Part shown: piece after piece, positions 35,301-47,002 of the stretch
How the letters are laid out: every line of letters begins with the position of its first letter
How positions within the stretch are numbered: the first letter of the stretch is position 1
Assembly (NCBI GenBank): GCA_034440575.1
Contig: JAOTOL010001238.1
Span: 62,001-126,000 of the forward strand
DNA: 64,000 nt
Source of the DNA: Imbricaverruca yamaguchii
Taxonomy: Eukaryota > Arthropoda > Thecostraca > Neoverrucidae
Direction: 5' to 3'
Made by a program: the position numbers and the translations under genes
The notes under the pieces: model-generated
Databases searched by the model: none
What the model was told of the DNA's origin: nothing
The model's input: the letters and a program-made list of their open reading frames with translations, nothing else

Positions 35301-35651
35301 TTCAAAATAAAGATGTACTTAATCAGCGACCTTAGGTCAAGGTCAAGGTCACCATATTTTAAAGTCCCAAGTAAATCGACTATGCTGCATCGATTGGTGA
35401 AGGTTTCGTTCAATTCGGTTCAGCGGTTTATGAGCATGGGCACGGCAACACTTTCAAAATGATTTCAAAATGGCCGCCCCAAGTTTGAGGGGTAATTTTA
35501 TAGCTTTGCGTAACGGTAAGAGTCCCCATATTCAAAAGTCCCAAATAAATCGACACAACTGAATCGATTGGTGAAGGTTTGGTGGAATTTGGTTCCGTAG
35601 TTTCTGAATATGGTCACGGCAACAGCCCACGGCAACAGAGTAGACCCACCC
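32315..35651. mobile_element. Non-autonomous foldback element with tandem-monomer arms
   Basis: This 3.3-kb element begins GGGTGGGTCTACTCTGTTGC and ends with the exact inverse (GCAACAGAGTAGACCCACCC). The left arm (~32315-33395) and right arm (~34262-35651) are inverted copies. Each is built of ~154-bp monomers containing GATTGGTGAAGGTTTCATGA, ATTCGGTTC, GAGCATGGGC and a TGACCTTGACCT/AGGTCAAGGTCA block. The right arm has about two monomers more than the left. The 0.87-kb spacer has no transposase; its inner right end holds a fragment of another repeat (34128-34262). The 9-bp duplication and tandem-repeat arms are the hallmarks of Drosophila FB elements and related Mutator-like foldbacks. Open frames in the arms are monomer translations, not genes. 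A partner transposase must lie elsewhere. Confidence 0.9.
34128..34262. repeat. Fragment of dispersed repeat inside foldback spacer
   Basis: ATTATTTGTAAAATAGGGTGG, CCACTTTCTGAACACTCAAT and CATGATGCATGCTTATGCAGTC match 43500-43610. It stops exactly at the inner edge of the right arm. Confidence 0.6.
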
Positions 35652-35660
35652 GGGAAAAAG
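35652..35660. repeat. 9-bp target-site duplication, right
   Basis: GGGAAAAAG, identical to 32306-32314. Confidence 0.85.
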
Positions 35661-38347
35661 TGACATCTTTAAGAGTCGTCTTTCGGAACCGCGGAGCAAG
35701 ATAACTAGAGACAACAGGTACTCCAAAGTTGGCTGTTCTAGTATAGTTAGTTTAAACTAGACAAAACCTACGCCAAGTGACGTCATATACCAGACGCGCT
35801 TTTTTATTCCAGAATACTGCTGAATTATATTCTAGTTTTGGACTATACCAATAAATATACTACATATGGTGCTTTCATTTTAGCACAATTATAGCGCTTT
35901 TCTCACGATTAGTTTCCCCGTTGGTTGTAAAGCATATCAGTCATTCATTGAAGCTTGAATATTATATCTTATTCTGCTAGCGTGCCGGTGGCTTTGAACC
36001 GAAAGGCACCATCCGCAAAATTAATTTATCCATGGCGTGGTTGATATTGAGAACACACACCTCAGACAATTTATGTGAATTAAGGCCTTATACCCAGAAT
36101 GTCAACATGGTCAGCATATCATTGATGCAATCTGGTGATAATGTTAGCATGTGCGTTGATCCCCTGTCAGTTATCATATTGTTTCTATGTGCTTTATGTA
36201 ATCATGCCATACTGTGCCATTCACCAACTTGTGGACAATTTGGTAATTGCTTGCCCATTGTATCATGGCTGGGCAGTAGTGGTAGTAGGGTAAGAGGGAG
36301 TTTCCAAACACTTAATGCATGGAACAAATTGCTCTACTGCTGCTTTTGTGTGGCCAAACCAGTAATTATACTGTTGACTGAATTTCAAAAAATGAAGATG
36401 GTATCCATTTTCAGATGGTTCTCTCTATCAAAGTCATCTAACCACTCACATAGAGCTACTTTAAAACATATAATTGTTTTATAGTGTTATGCCATATTCT
36501 GAACATGAAAGTGGTTATGCAGGATTACTTCACTGTAGCTGTTGTGGTACCAATTATTAGTAGCCACTAAAAATACTGGTTTAATTGCCAAAAATATCAG
36601 ACCTGAAAGTAAATTTTCAGGGAAATATGTGCTTTTTAGTTAATATTTGACTTCTTGATTTCCCTTTCCAATGCAAAGTTGATTGATGTGGTTAAAATGT
36701 GACCACTCTTACCTGTACTGTGTGAGATGTGATTTAAGGTTTCATTATTGCAGTTTTGAGTGTTTACAAGTGACGTTTTGCACATTTTTACCTAGGCAAA
36801 GCTAAAATGAGGTTGGGATAAGTTTGGCATTTCTTTAGCTTCCTCAATTTTCAGATTGAATTGTTCATGAATGTGATTTTTTTTAATTGGAAGCTAATTT
36901 ATGTTCCCTTCTGAAAAGAGGCAAGGCTGGAGCTGTGTGAGTTTTTTACAATTGCACCTGCAGAAGAAGATTTGCATTTTAGTTGAGGTGGCATTTGAAG
37001 AAAAAATTGTAAATGCATGTTTCTGAATGTCATTAAGATGATATGACCATTGTATTCCAGCGCAAATGCATGCTTTTCAGTTCGTAAGTGAAGTAATGTG
37101 AAATGTGTTGCTTTCAGTGGGGTAATTGGTAATGAAGGATAATGTTAAATGTATAAACAGTGCATCCAAACCAATGTCATCCATTGAATATCTTTGATAT
37201 CACATATGCAACGATGCTGGTTGAGTTATCACCACAATCCTTCCCCAGTCCAAACCTAACCTACCTCTTTTTCAGGAAAAACACTGTTGTTTCTATTCTA
37301 TCCTACAAATTCCAAAAACCTTCATATTTATATATAAGAAGCCCAAATGAAGACAATTTTTTAGACAGATGTATGGACTGAAATTCTTGAAGCTTACTAG
37401 CAACTTCTTCCCAGTATCCTAAAAATAATTTTCCATAAACTGTGTTGAATGAAGAACAAGGCTACTTGGGAGTAGTGAAAGATCAAAAGAAGACAGGATA
37501 GGCAGTCATGCACGGAAAGCCAAAACCAGGTTTAATTATACCAAAAAAATGAATACATATATTTGCATGTGGCTATTTCTAATATTTTTATCATGATATT
37601 CCATCAGAATAATGGCCAGCCCTTTCTACATGGAGTAAGGATAACAGATTCAGCCTAGGATACAAAATTTATGCTTCCATTAACTGAGTTTCCATGTCAC
37701 GAGGTGAATTAACATACCGTGCACAATTGATGTGAGTGTGTAATTAAGGTACAATGGATCTACCATTTCCTTCGTGAATCACGTTCAACATCCAGAATAC
37801 AATATCAGTAGGTTTTAGATGATTTTTATCAGATTTAGATGTTTTAGGAGGTCCAACATCAGTTGTTTAGGTTAGATTCAGTTAGGATATTTTTGTAATG
37901 TGACATCAGTGTTCTTTGTTAGCCACCAAAAACCCAATTTCCCCACATTTTCCATATTTTCCATATTATTCCATATTCTCCCCACACTTTCCATAACCTC
38001 TTACGTCTTATCGTGTGGGGGATTGCATGTACTCTCATTGTCAACATTAGTGTTTTCCTAGTGTTGGAAAAATCTTAGTTGAATGATGTTAATGTTATTT
38101 TTGAGTGAAATTACTTTTTTTTCTAGATATCAGCACATGAACTTGAACTGCCGATTTGCTGAGATTTCATTTCCCGTTGAAATGAATATCAGCTTCCTTC
38201 AAATCACATCAGATAATGATGTGAATTGAAGGAATGTTAAATGCTAAACGTGACGGTGGGGGGGGGAATGATGTGTGGCCTGGTCCATGGCCAGAAAGAA
38301 ACCAGCGGACCGATCGCTGGGCACCCATTTGCGTATCCCGAAGATGA
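35661..38347. other. Gene-poor stretch
   Basis: The only long open frame (36032-36484, 150 codons) lies in CpG-poor sequence, resembles no protein and has no splice or promoter context. A run of ten G occurs near 38260. I see nothing else supportable. Confidence 0.5.
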
Positions 38348-38721
38348 ACCACGGAAGCGTTCTGGACTCACCTCCTAAGCCTTAGCGGCCTGACGGCCCC
38401 CACCGAGGAATTTTTCCACACATTCAGAGAGATGGATGCAGCGTTTTGTGTTCACCATGCCCAAGAACCCAACAATCTCAGCAGACATCCAAAGGTCATT
38501 GAAAGTTTCCGCCAGGTGTTGGAATCCAGATTCAATTCCATAGACAAAATATAATTAAGTGCTTTGCGAGGATCCGGACATTTATTCATCTCGGGCTGGT
38601 GAACAAGGTGAACGTCGCCAAGCTCGCAAAACGGCAGCAGCGGAAAGCCGAGCAGTTTGTTCAGCGACTGCGAAGTATGGGCCGCACTTGGGCGATACTT
38701 CACATTCAGATCAGTGTTTGA
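38348..38721 (+). pseudogene. Transposase-like C-terminal fragment, frameshifted
   Basis: The plus strand reads TTEAFWTHLLSLSGLTAPT, EEFFHTFREMDAAFCVHH and VIESFRQVLESRFNSIDKI, then stops at a TAA near 38551. The next frame continues without a break as IIKCFARIRTFIHLGLVNK and VAKLAKRQQRKAEQFVQRL to a TGA at 38719. A single-base slip in the AAAA/ATATAA region joins the two. The helical, basic RIRTFI ending resembles C-termini of transposon-encoded proteins, but I cannot name the family. No upstream part is present, so this is a relic. Confidence 0.45.
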
Positions 38722-39162
38722 ATCTTTCATTGTTTGGACGTATTGGTGCATCACCTGCCGTTGATCATATAGCAGCACATCAGGACTTTCTACACAAATA
38801 TTACACGAGACTAAACGTACGTGTTGCAGTCGCACCGAGTGTATGTCAAGCTCAACAACTGATATGTGCCTGTGTTTGTGAAGGCGGTAGAGCGTAGCCT
38901 GTAGGTTTACACGTACTCATCGTCCCACTACGGTGTTCGTGAGTAGTCTGTGTATGTATGCATGTCGAGTTGTTCTCAGCCACAGATGTCACGATGAGAA
39001 TGTTCCATCTATTCTTGCCAGTTCGTCCGATTTTATAAGGTGCCAGATATGTACGTACTGTAATGTTAGGTATTGTAATGTATTGCCGCAATGCAATCTC
39101 ATTAAGTACCGTGGCTTATCTGCACCTGCTACCGATAACCTCTTATGTCACGCGTTTGGTGG

Positions 39163-39330
39163 AGCCGCGGTAGCTTAGTCCGTAGGGTGTTGGGCTCTTG
39201 ACCGCAAAATTATGGGTTCGAGTCCCGCGACCAGCGCAATTACCGAGTCCATCCGCGACCAATCGGTTTGAGAAGTTGGCGACGCTATATGGCCTAGCAG
39301 TTAATTGCGTCGTAAATGAACCCAAGGTTC
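39163..39330 (+). repeat. tRNA-derived SINE or tRNA relic
   Basis: GGTAGCTTAGTCCGTAGGG (A box) and GGGTTCGAGTCCC (B box / T arm) are separated by a 35-nt degenerate anticodon region (GGGCTCTTGACCGCAAAA). The anticodon stem does not pair, so a functional tRNA is unlikely. A unique-looking body follows to about 39330. Confidence 0.55.
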
Positions 39331-39827
39331 TTTTTCTGCTTCATGTGCCTGCTTCTCCTAATATATGTCTTGCGTTGTGCTTCCCCAATATGTCGTTTTA
39401 ATACGCGCCCTGTTGGGCGCCGGAATATATATATTCATGTGCGCAAAATGACGAACGCAGTCCATGCGCCAAAAATGCACATTCACTTCCACCAGAGAGT
39501 ACACAAGCGAGAAACAATCGGCAGTGGGAGCGACGGCCTTCCCCAATCTTGGCAGTCTCGTCTTTTCCAGATGCATGCTCATCGTATTAAAGTCTGATTG
39601 ATAAACAACTTTTGTTGCCGTATTTATGTCGTGCTGTACTGCAAAATGCGTGATTTTTTTATTTAAAATTTAGTCCCAGTTGTTCCTGGGGTGGGTTTAG
39701 GAACCAGGGTTCTATTGCTAAGCAGAGCTCGTCGCGTGATCTCTCGCCCCACCACCCGATCCACGAATTCCTTTTCAACGGCAGAATTTTGATCGAAAGT
39801 TTAACGTGCCGTCAATACACCGACACG

Positions 39828-39990
39828 GCCGCCCGGTAGCTCGTCCCCGGCCTTATCGGGCCAGCTGCCAACTCACACTCCCGGCCGGGGGCTAAACGCG
39901 AGCGCGCGAAGCGACTCGAACCCTGTGTTGCCAGGACAGGGGGAGACCAGTACAGGCCAGCGCTCTAACCAACTGAGCTACCGGGGTGGC
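39828..39990 (-). repeat. tRNA-derived SINE, minus strand
   Basis: On the minus strand, CCCCGGTAGCTCAGTTGGTTAGAGCG gives a perfect D-arm/A box, followed by GGGTTCGAGTC (B box). The anticodon region is longer than in a tRNA and unpaired. The GC-rich body (CCCCGGCCGGGAGTG, GGCCGGGGACGAGCTACCGGG) continues to about 39828. Confidence 0.6.
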
Positions 39991-40068
39991 ATTTCAGGTT
40001 GCACGACGTGAATAAAGAAATCATATTTTAAAAGGAGAATGTTTTCTTTAGTTTAAAGTAGAACACAT

Positions 40069-40512
40069 TTAATTCAAAAGATGTGTGGTACTACGTGGTA
40101 ATTTTCCATTCCAACCACAAATTAAGCTGTGATTAAAGTTGCTTCCGAGCTGGTCTGGCATAGAAATTGCTGTTACCCATGCATTATTGCATGCATGACA
40201 GAAGTTTGATTCACATTGCGTCAGCGACTCAGCCAATTCATTTCGACTGAAAATGCCGAATAACGGTGTGCGAACATGGGCAAAGCCACGGTGGGGAATG
40301 AACCGGGATGCTTCCCCAATCTTGCCAAGTTCCGCGTTAAGCCTTTGACAATGCATGATAATCGAACTGAAATCCTCATGCGGGCATCTAAAATTCGTCT
40401 TAGCGCTTACGGGTTCCACAAAGTTGTTGCCGGATCTAAATCGAGCGTTCATGGTACGAAAAGCGTGATTTTTCATTTTGCGCCGGCACTCCAGAAAGTT
40501 CAGGATTGTCAC
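40069..40512 (-). pseudogene. Possible decayed SGNH-type fragment
   Basis: A 147-codon open frame on the minus strand contains CPHEDFSSIIMHCQRLNAEL, FIPHRGFAHVRTPLFG and NELAESLTQCESNFCHA. The spacing resembles the C-terminal half of transposon-borne SGNH hydrolases (LN..L, HRGF, then an H-containing block and a final helix), but the DxxH motif is not intact. It may instead be a chance open frame. Confidence 0.25.
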
Positions 40513-41121
40513 CGAAATATTTTAGCAAACGTCTGCTCCTGTCAAATCAATGCTTGTCGCAGTCCTGGTGGCGTGTGTTCGCCGTGTATCGTAAAAGGCA
40601 TGGAGCCGAGCTTAGAACTGGCATCGCTCTGACTCCAGCTCGGGTCCAGTTATTTGACTGTTCGGCAGCATGCACAATTGTTGGTTTTGTCATCTTGATA
40701 ATCATGTACTGTTATTATAGGCACACCTCGAGGAGAAGGGACTAATGTTGGTCGGCATTACTGGTGGGAGGGAAAGGGCAACCGTTAGTTTTTAGCTCAA
40801 TATTTGCAATGCACTGCCGTAGTGCCACAAATGACTAAATTCAGGGGATCCTGTCTCCTGTCCCACCCCCGATGGTCCGCCGCCCGTGTCAGGAAGGGAC
40901 TGTGGGCCTGGACACTGCCATAAGCGGTGACGTGTTCCGTAGTTCCTATGCCTGGCTGATTAGAAGAAGTGCCCAACCATAAAGTTATGGTGGCAGAACC
41001 CCAGCCTTGCAGAATATCTGCGTATTTCCCTTATCTTTATGAAAAAGATCGTCCCATGTGAACAGTGTCTTAATTCATTGTCGCTTATTAGAAGGACTTC
41101 CCACAGCGCGCACAAAAAGCT

Positions 41122-41205
41122 GCCGGCCTCCAGGCTCGAACCGGCTACCTCCGAGTCGGCAAACCGACGCGCTACCAACTGCGCTACCAGCGCGGAGTCG
41201 CTCGG
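41122..41205 (-). repeat. tRNA-derived SINE head, minus strand
   Basis: On the minus strand, GGTAGCGCAGTTGGTAGCGC forms a perfect D arm and GGTTCGAGCC gives the B box. The anticodon stem GTCGG/CCGAC would leave only a four-base loop and the acceptor stem does not pair, so this is a SINE head rather than a tRNA gene. Confidence 0.6.
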
Positions 41206-42202
41206 CCCGCTTAAGTTAAATAGTGTCGATGGATATGACATGGGTCTAAATAACACCATTGTACACAATAACTAACAAATTCATGTGAAATTCTCCCATG
41301 ATTATCGAAATACCATGAAACAAGGTTTCAGATGACGTATAATTTGCACCACTCACTTATACTTGTTAGTCAGGAACGTACGCGGAAAAGTACCATTTCT
41401 TGCTGTCGTGATAATCTGCTGAACCCAAATCAGCGCCCAGATGACGTCCCGGGCTGCCAATGGACATTGACAGGGGCCGGAGACAACGGAGTGCCGCGGA
41501 GTGCACTGTTCAGAATTGGCTGCGTTGGTGTTTTCTGTTCTGAAATCTGGCTGACGACGAATCGAAGCAACGCAATTTTGTTATGGCGTCACAAAAGTTA
41601 GCAACTTTGAACGCATCGTTAATCGCGTGGTGCTAGAATGACACCACCTTGACGGGCGCGTGCTCGGCGAAGTTTTCTGTGGGAGGAAAGTTCATTGGTG
41701 GGGTAGGTTTCTACTTGCCCATGGTATTCATGCGGTTGAGTTAGGTCGGTACGAGGTGGGTGCGTGCATTTAGGTGGACTATGGAGGCGAATTGTGAAAC
41801 GTGAAGTAGCTTTGTTTCTGGTTTTTTTTTTCGCCTGGCCCAGTGTTGAAACTAGCGTAAACGTGAAGCACCTAGCATTGGCAATTATAGCGCCAACGCT
41901 CACCTTTGTTCCTCGGCATCGGCACCGAACAAAGAAAAAAAGTCATAGCGAGACGCAAACGAGCAAGCAAAGGGGCTATGTATGGTTATGCTTCTATGCC
42001 AAGTTCAACATTTATTCCCAAAAACATGCAACATTAAAAAAACCAGGATAACAACAAACAGACTGGAGATTTGGGTTGTGGATTTTACTCTCCCTTGTGG
42101 GAGGGGGAAGCAAGATCTCGCCTATTATACCTAGAGTAACACAATTTTCAGGGTAGATGGATATGATGGTAGCCTCTATTGTGTGCAAATTTCATGACAT
42201 TA

Positions 42203-42315
42203 GGTCAATGGCTTCAAGGTAAAAAGAGGTCACAATGTGACCTCATTTTACCTTATGGTGCCTTTACCTTATGACCTCAAATATGATGTGAACTTACATC
42301 ATATTTGACTTGTTT
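42203..42315. repeat. Two adjacent hairpins
   Basis: AAGGTAAAAAGAGGTCACA is inverted as TGTGACCTCATTTTACCTTA around 42236. CAAATATGATGTGA is inverted as TTACATCATATTTG around 42295. They may be relics of an inverted-repeat element; the first again contains AGGTCA. Confidence 0.6.
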
Positions 42316-42679
42316 TGCATGGTTTACCTTGACAGCATTATTGGTTGCTGCAGTTGTTTAAATTCTCCTAAATTGGGATCAATGATGTTTTGAATATAAC
42401 TAATTATGTAAAATGCAAGTCAGTTTTGCAGTGGCAATTTGCTTGCCTGTCCAGTCACGTCACATTTGATCATTCCATGTCAATCCTTGGCAAGGATTGA
42501 CTTGAAGCAAGGATTCCTTGCTTCAACTAAACATTCCAGAAATGAACTAAAAAAAAGCTGATTAAACCTTAATATTAATAAGAATTGGTTTGAATAAATA
42601 TTCTGAACTTTTTCAGAAAAAATGCTTCATGGTGAGAATAAAAGATTTCACAAATTGTTCTGTGTATTTTTTCTTAAAC

Positions 42680-42827
42680 CATTTTATATTCCACTCTAGC
42701 ACAACTGGACATTTTGCAATCCTGCGGCCCGCCAGCAAAATAGTGTGGGCGGCGACATTAACAGTGAATGGGCATAAAGTGTGTGGTGAACCAACTAATA
42801 AACAAACAAACAACATTTTATATTCCA
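42680..42827 (+). repeat. 5'-truncated SINE with 14-bp target-site duplication
   Basis: CATTTTATATTCCA occurs at 42680-42693 and again at 42814-42827. Between them lies the body of the SINE found complete at 61590-61785 (GCGGCCCGCCAGCAAAATAG, GTGGGCGGCGACATTA, GTGAATGGGCATA) ending in AATAAACAAACAAACAA. The tRNA-like head is missing, so insertion was truncated just after the B box. This is the signature of LINE-driven retroposition. Confidence 0.85.
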
Positions 42828-43499
42828 AAACCAACACAACTATAGTCAGCAAGTAACATCAGTTGATGCACAAACATCCTACTCATGGGATGTGTTGTGA
42901 ACATTTATTAGTTGTGTTTTGTGAGCATGTCAGATGTCAGAAGTGACAGGTATGGCTATGGGTATGTTATCATTTCCTCTACTGTTGCTCAGGAAGATGG
43001 CTTATAACCTCATCCTTCACTAATTTAACCACAGTGCCAATTTGTCATCAGGCAGTTATTCATTGGCTGTCATATTACATAGAGCTGTGTGCAGTCTGCA
43101 CATAAATGAGAAGGCATATTGCAGTTTGCTGATGGTTGTAAGTTCACTTCTACTTATTTTCAGCAGCATCAATAGTAAAATACATTTCATGATTAAAACT
43201 GATGTAAGAATTTGATTCTGTGGTTGCTTTTAATTTAACACATAATTATGCAGGATCTTCTCCCCCTGTCTTGGTCCTTAGAACACATGACCTGGGAGCA
43301 AATTTCTGCTGTAAAACTGACTACAGATGAAAGATTTGGTGTTTGACCTCGGGTCACATGTCAGCTATTTATCAGGGCAGTTACCAGAACCAGGCCACCT
43401 GCCAGGCAGGTGGTGGCCTGGTACAATTAGATTCTCTAAGAAAGGGCTGAAATACATGAGTGAAGTATGAAAATGTTTAGGTTCACAACAGGGATAAGT

Positions 43500-43935
43500 T
43501 ATTTGTGAAATAGGGTGGAATATACCACTCTGAAAACCCAATCAACATCCTTGTCCAAGAAGTATTGACATCCTGATTCTTGATGCATGCTTATGTAGTC
43601 CTTGTGTTTCCTTGCACTATCAATAAGGAATGATGATACACAAACATTTTGCAATGCAATTTCAGGTGTTTATATGTGATGCGATATGGCGTATAATACC
43701 AGTTTGTAGCATGGGTATGATTTTCTCTATCCAGAATATAGCTCTTCCTATATCATGAATCTGAAAACAACTAATAGGTACAGTCATAAATGCCTAAACC
43801 ATTTGTTTAAATTTGTGTCTGAAAGGTTTTAAAAGCATTTTAATGACACTAATTCCATGTCAAATTTTGACATCCTGCTGTGCTTGTTCTGATATGTTAC
43901 ACCTAACAAAAAACAATTATTTTAACCCTGCATCC
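43500..43935. repeat. Dispersed repeat family, copy 2
   Basis: Same landmarks in the same order as 18715-19150 (AATAAGGAATGATGATACACAA, TAGCTCTTCCTA, CAAATTTTGACATCCTGCTGTG), plus a left extension shared with 34128-34262. Confidence 0.6.
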
Positions 43936-44251
43936 CACCCACCCTTTTTTCTGTTGTTCAAATTATTTGTCCCCTTCCAGAATTATTTGCAAGCATCAAC
44001 TCAATGTCCAGATGCATATGTCTCACACCCAAAATCCTGATTGCTTGTATTGTCACACAATACCAATCAACCTCAATGTAAACCTGTCATCCCATTCCAC
44101 AACTTATGCTAATTGAATTCAGTTCTGCACCACTTTCACAAGTCAATCAACAATACTTTCATTTAGTTTCATCCTACTTATTACTTCATTCCAATGTTCC
44201 AACACCTCACCAAGATACAGCCAATTTGCATGGATCTAAAACAACACTAAG

Positions 44252-44312
44252 GGCGCTGCATGACCTCTGCAGTTGATGCGCCCCTAAACCCCAATAACTA
44301 ACTAACTAACTA
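44252..44312 (-). repeat. Short dispersed repeat (TTGGTTATTTGGG family), inverted
   Basis: The inverse complement reads GTTAGTTATTGGGGTTTAGGGG, GCGCATCAACTGC and GTCATGCAGCGCCC. It ends in a short (TTAG)n run. Confidence 0.55.
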
Positions 44313-44609
44313 AAACAACACTAAATCAGTGTCCAAAGATAACTGCTTGACTGTTGATGCCCTGACCTGAAGCATTTGGAGTTTGCCCTGTTTGCATTCT
44401 GGTGATGTCTGGTCAGAAGGTTGCCCTGGTTGCCCTGGCATCACATTGTGGTGATACCCATGGCAAGAAGTCTACAAAAGTGCATGAGGACCTGATGAAC
44501 ATTAGTGATGCCTCTGGTCACCCTTTAAAAGAAGAACATGCAGAATTTGGACACAATTGTCTGGTGATGCCATTGCCCAGAATGACATCCTGGTTTCCAT
44601 GGCACAGTG

Positions 44610-44850
44610 AGAGATTATTTGACAAATAGGGTGTAATCTACCACTTTCCAAATGTTCAATTGACATTCTTCTGCAAGAAGTATCAACATCCTGCTCTTTG
44701 GAACCTACACCACAACCTCAAAGTTGAGTCTGGGGCATCAAAAGCTCTTTAAATGACACTAATTGTATGACAAATTTTGACATCCCACTGTGCTTGTTTG
44801 AACATCCCACACCTAATGAGGAACCATTATTTTAACCCTAGTTCACAATG
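44610..44850. repeat. Dispersed repeat family, copy 4
   Basis: Left part TTATTTGACAAATAGGGTG to ACATCCTGCTCTTTG and right part CAAATTTTGACATCCCACTGTG to ATTATTTTAACCC match 43500-43935; the middle is deleted. Confidence 0.6.
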
Positions 44851-47002
44851 ACAAAACCAAGTTTTAAGTAGGCAGTAGCATGCAAAATTGCATGAAGCAC
44901 AGGACTATTATTTCAGTTTGTGTTTATGAGAACCTTACAAATGAATGAGTGGTTGCATTGACCTGTCATGAACTTGACCTGAGTTGACATTAGTGACCTA
45001 GCATGATCTTGAAACAATATAACATAATATATATAACAAAGAAGCTAGTATTGCTGTGAACACTTCTCTTGCTGATATGTTGGAAGTGCATCAGCACTGA
45101 TTTTTGTGGTGTGATGATACAAAATGTTTTGACTGACAGCCTTAAACTAAAAACAAATTTGCAGATTTGTGTTCTTGTTTAAGCAATGCAGCAGACATTT
45201 CTAACCATGTATGCAAAGAGTGGCATATATCAACTGGTATAACCAGGAGTCATTTTTGAAGAATATGTTGGGTGGGCAGGTTTCCCCCATCTGCACAACA
45301 CATTTTACACACATTTGCCCCTCCATGATGCAGACAAAGATAGGCAGACAGACTTTGTTGAGGTCATCCACAATGGACTTGTGGCTATTATGACATCTCA
45401 TGAAATAGATAAAACAACACAGCACAAAAGGTAAAAAAAAGCGTGTTAAAATCACATAATAAAATAAAAATAAATGAAATACAGCAAGTTGAGCAGTCAA
45501 TCAGTCTGGCACAGGTGGCACATCAAATAGGTACTCCAATAGGTGGTGACCAAAGATCGACAAAGGAAGTCATGTCAGCTCAGGTGGCAATGAGTTGTAA
45601 GTGTGTGGTGCTCTGGAACTAAAGTGCTACACATGTATAAATGAGTTTAGTTTGACTAGGATAGTTTATGTTTGTGAAGACAAAAAATTATTGCAGACCT
45701 TTTCTGCAAAGAGAGGTTAGTCTAGGTTAGATTTTGTTGCATTTTTATTATTTTTTAAACATTTATTTTCATACTGTTGTATGCTTTTCATTGTATATCT
45801 GAACCAAAACAAATTTGTGTGGAGTTATCTTGCTCACAACCTGAAAAGTAAGCATTTGCACAGAAAATGAGTGGTCCTATCATCTTAGTCACCTTCATAA
45901 ACTTTGTATTGGGAAGTTCAATTCCAAGCACTCATAAAACAATTGAAAGCACAAATTTACCAAAAATTTATAGTGTTTCTTCAAGAACAGCTTAGGCTGC
46001 ATAAACATTGCATTTGGAGGTTGCATCACACAAAAATGAATAGATCTTAATGCAAAGTTTACCATTTTTAAGTCTGCATTTGTTTTGTGTTTACCACAAA
46101 AAAGCCAATAGTGTATGTATGAGTGAGTGTATATATATGAAGTAGGGGTCATAACCTCTAGCAAAATAAGTCCTGTTTTAAAAACAGCTGCAAACAATAC
46201 ATGCTTTTGTCCTATGATGATTTGTGCATAGCATATGTTGCCTAGCTCAAAATTTTCCTAGATGCATTTATAGTATTGTACCCTCATAGGCTAACAATAC
46301 TTTTAAAAAGTGATCATCAAAATGATATTGTGGTGTTTATGGGAAGCATGAGCATTGTGCATTTTGCCCATTGAAAATATCTCCTTTCCTTGAGTACAAG
46401 GCACACATGATCCAAAATGTGAAGTTTTTGCCATGGATGTCTCAAATTACAGTAGTGACCCCCACACCCCCTACCTCTCACACTTGCTTGCAAAGTATGA
46501 AAAGTGATAGATATATGTAATGCTCATCTGCCTTAATACATGACAGTACATTTTGCTGCCTGGCTTAGTATCATATTCGATGTCATGTCATATTGTCGTA
46601 TGTCATATTGTTAGTATCATATTTGATGTCGATGTCCTACTGGGGTAACATGGGACTGCCTATTCTGAATAGAAACCAGCTGATAATGATATATAGCTTG
46701 TTTTATGAAGGTTAGCTTAAGGCTTACCTGAACATATGCCCTGCAAGTCTGAAGTGCTGCATGAGTTAGGAAGCACCTGCTTCTCTTTTTCAGAATCCAG
46801 GAAAACAAATTGTAGGGCAGTGACTTGGTTTGTGAACCATAGTTTACTGTCTTGTGGTGGTGATGTAATTTTTCCTCCCCAGATGCCAATCCTTTTATTT
46901 GAGTACTTAAGGGTGAGATGCAAAGTGGGTTTGTCGAAAAGGACGTGATTTACTGAGATGAGAAGTTGCTCTTCAAATATCATCATCTGAAAGCACTGAA
47001 AT
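44851..47002. other. Gene-free, CpG-poor stretch
   Basis: AT-rich sequence without a supportable gene or repeat. It ends abruptly where the CpG-containing hAT-like coding frame begins. No hAT terminal inverted repeat or 8-bp duplication was found here. Confidence 0.45.

Noticed and set aside
36032..36484. 150-codon open frame as a gene
   Set aside because: It lies in CpG-poor repeat-like sequence with no splice context or recognisable motif.
39168..39238. Functional tRNA gene
   Set aside because: A and B boxes are good, but the anticodon and acceptor stems do not pair; a SINE head or relic fits better.
41127..41205. Functional tRNA gene on the minus strand
   Set aside because: The D arm is perfect, but the anticodon hairpin would have a four-base loop and the acceptor arms do not match.
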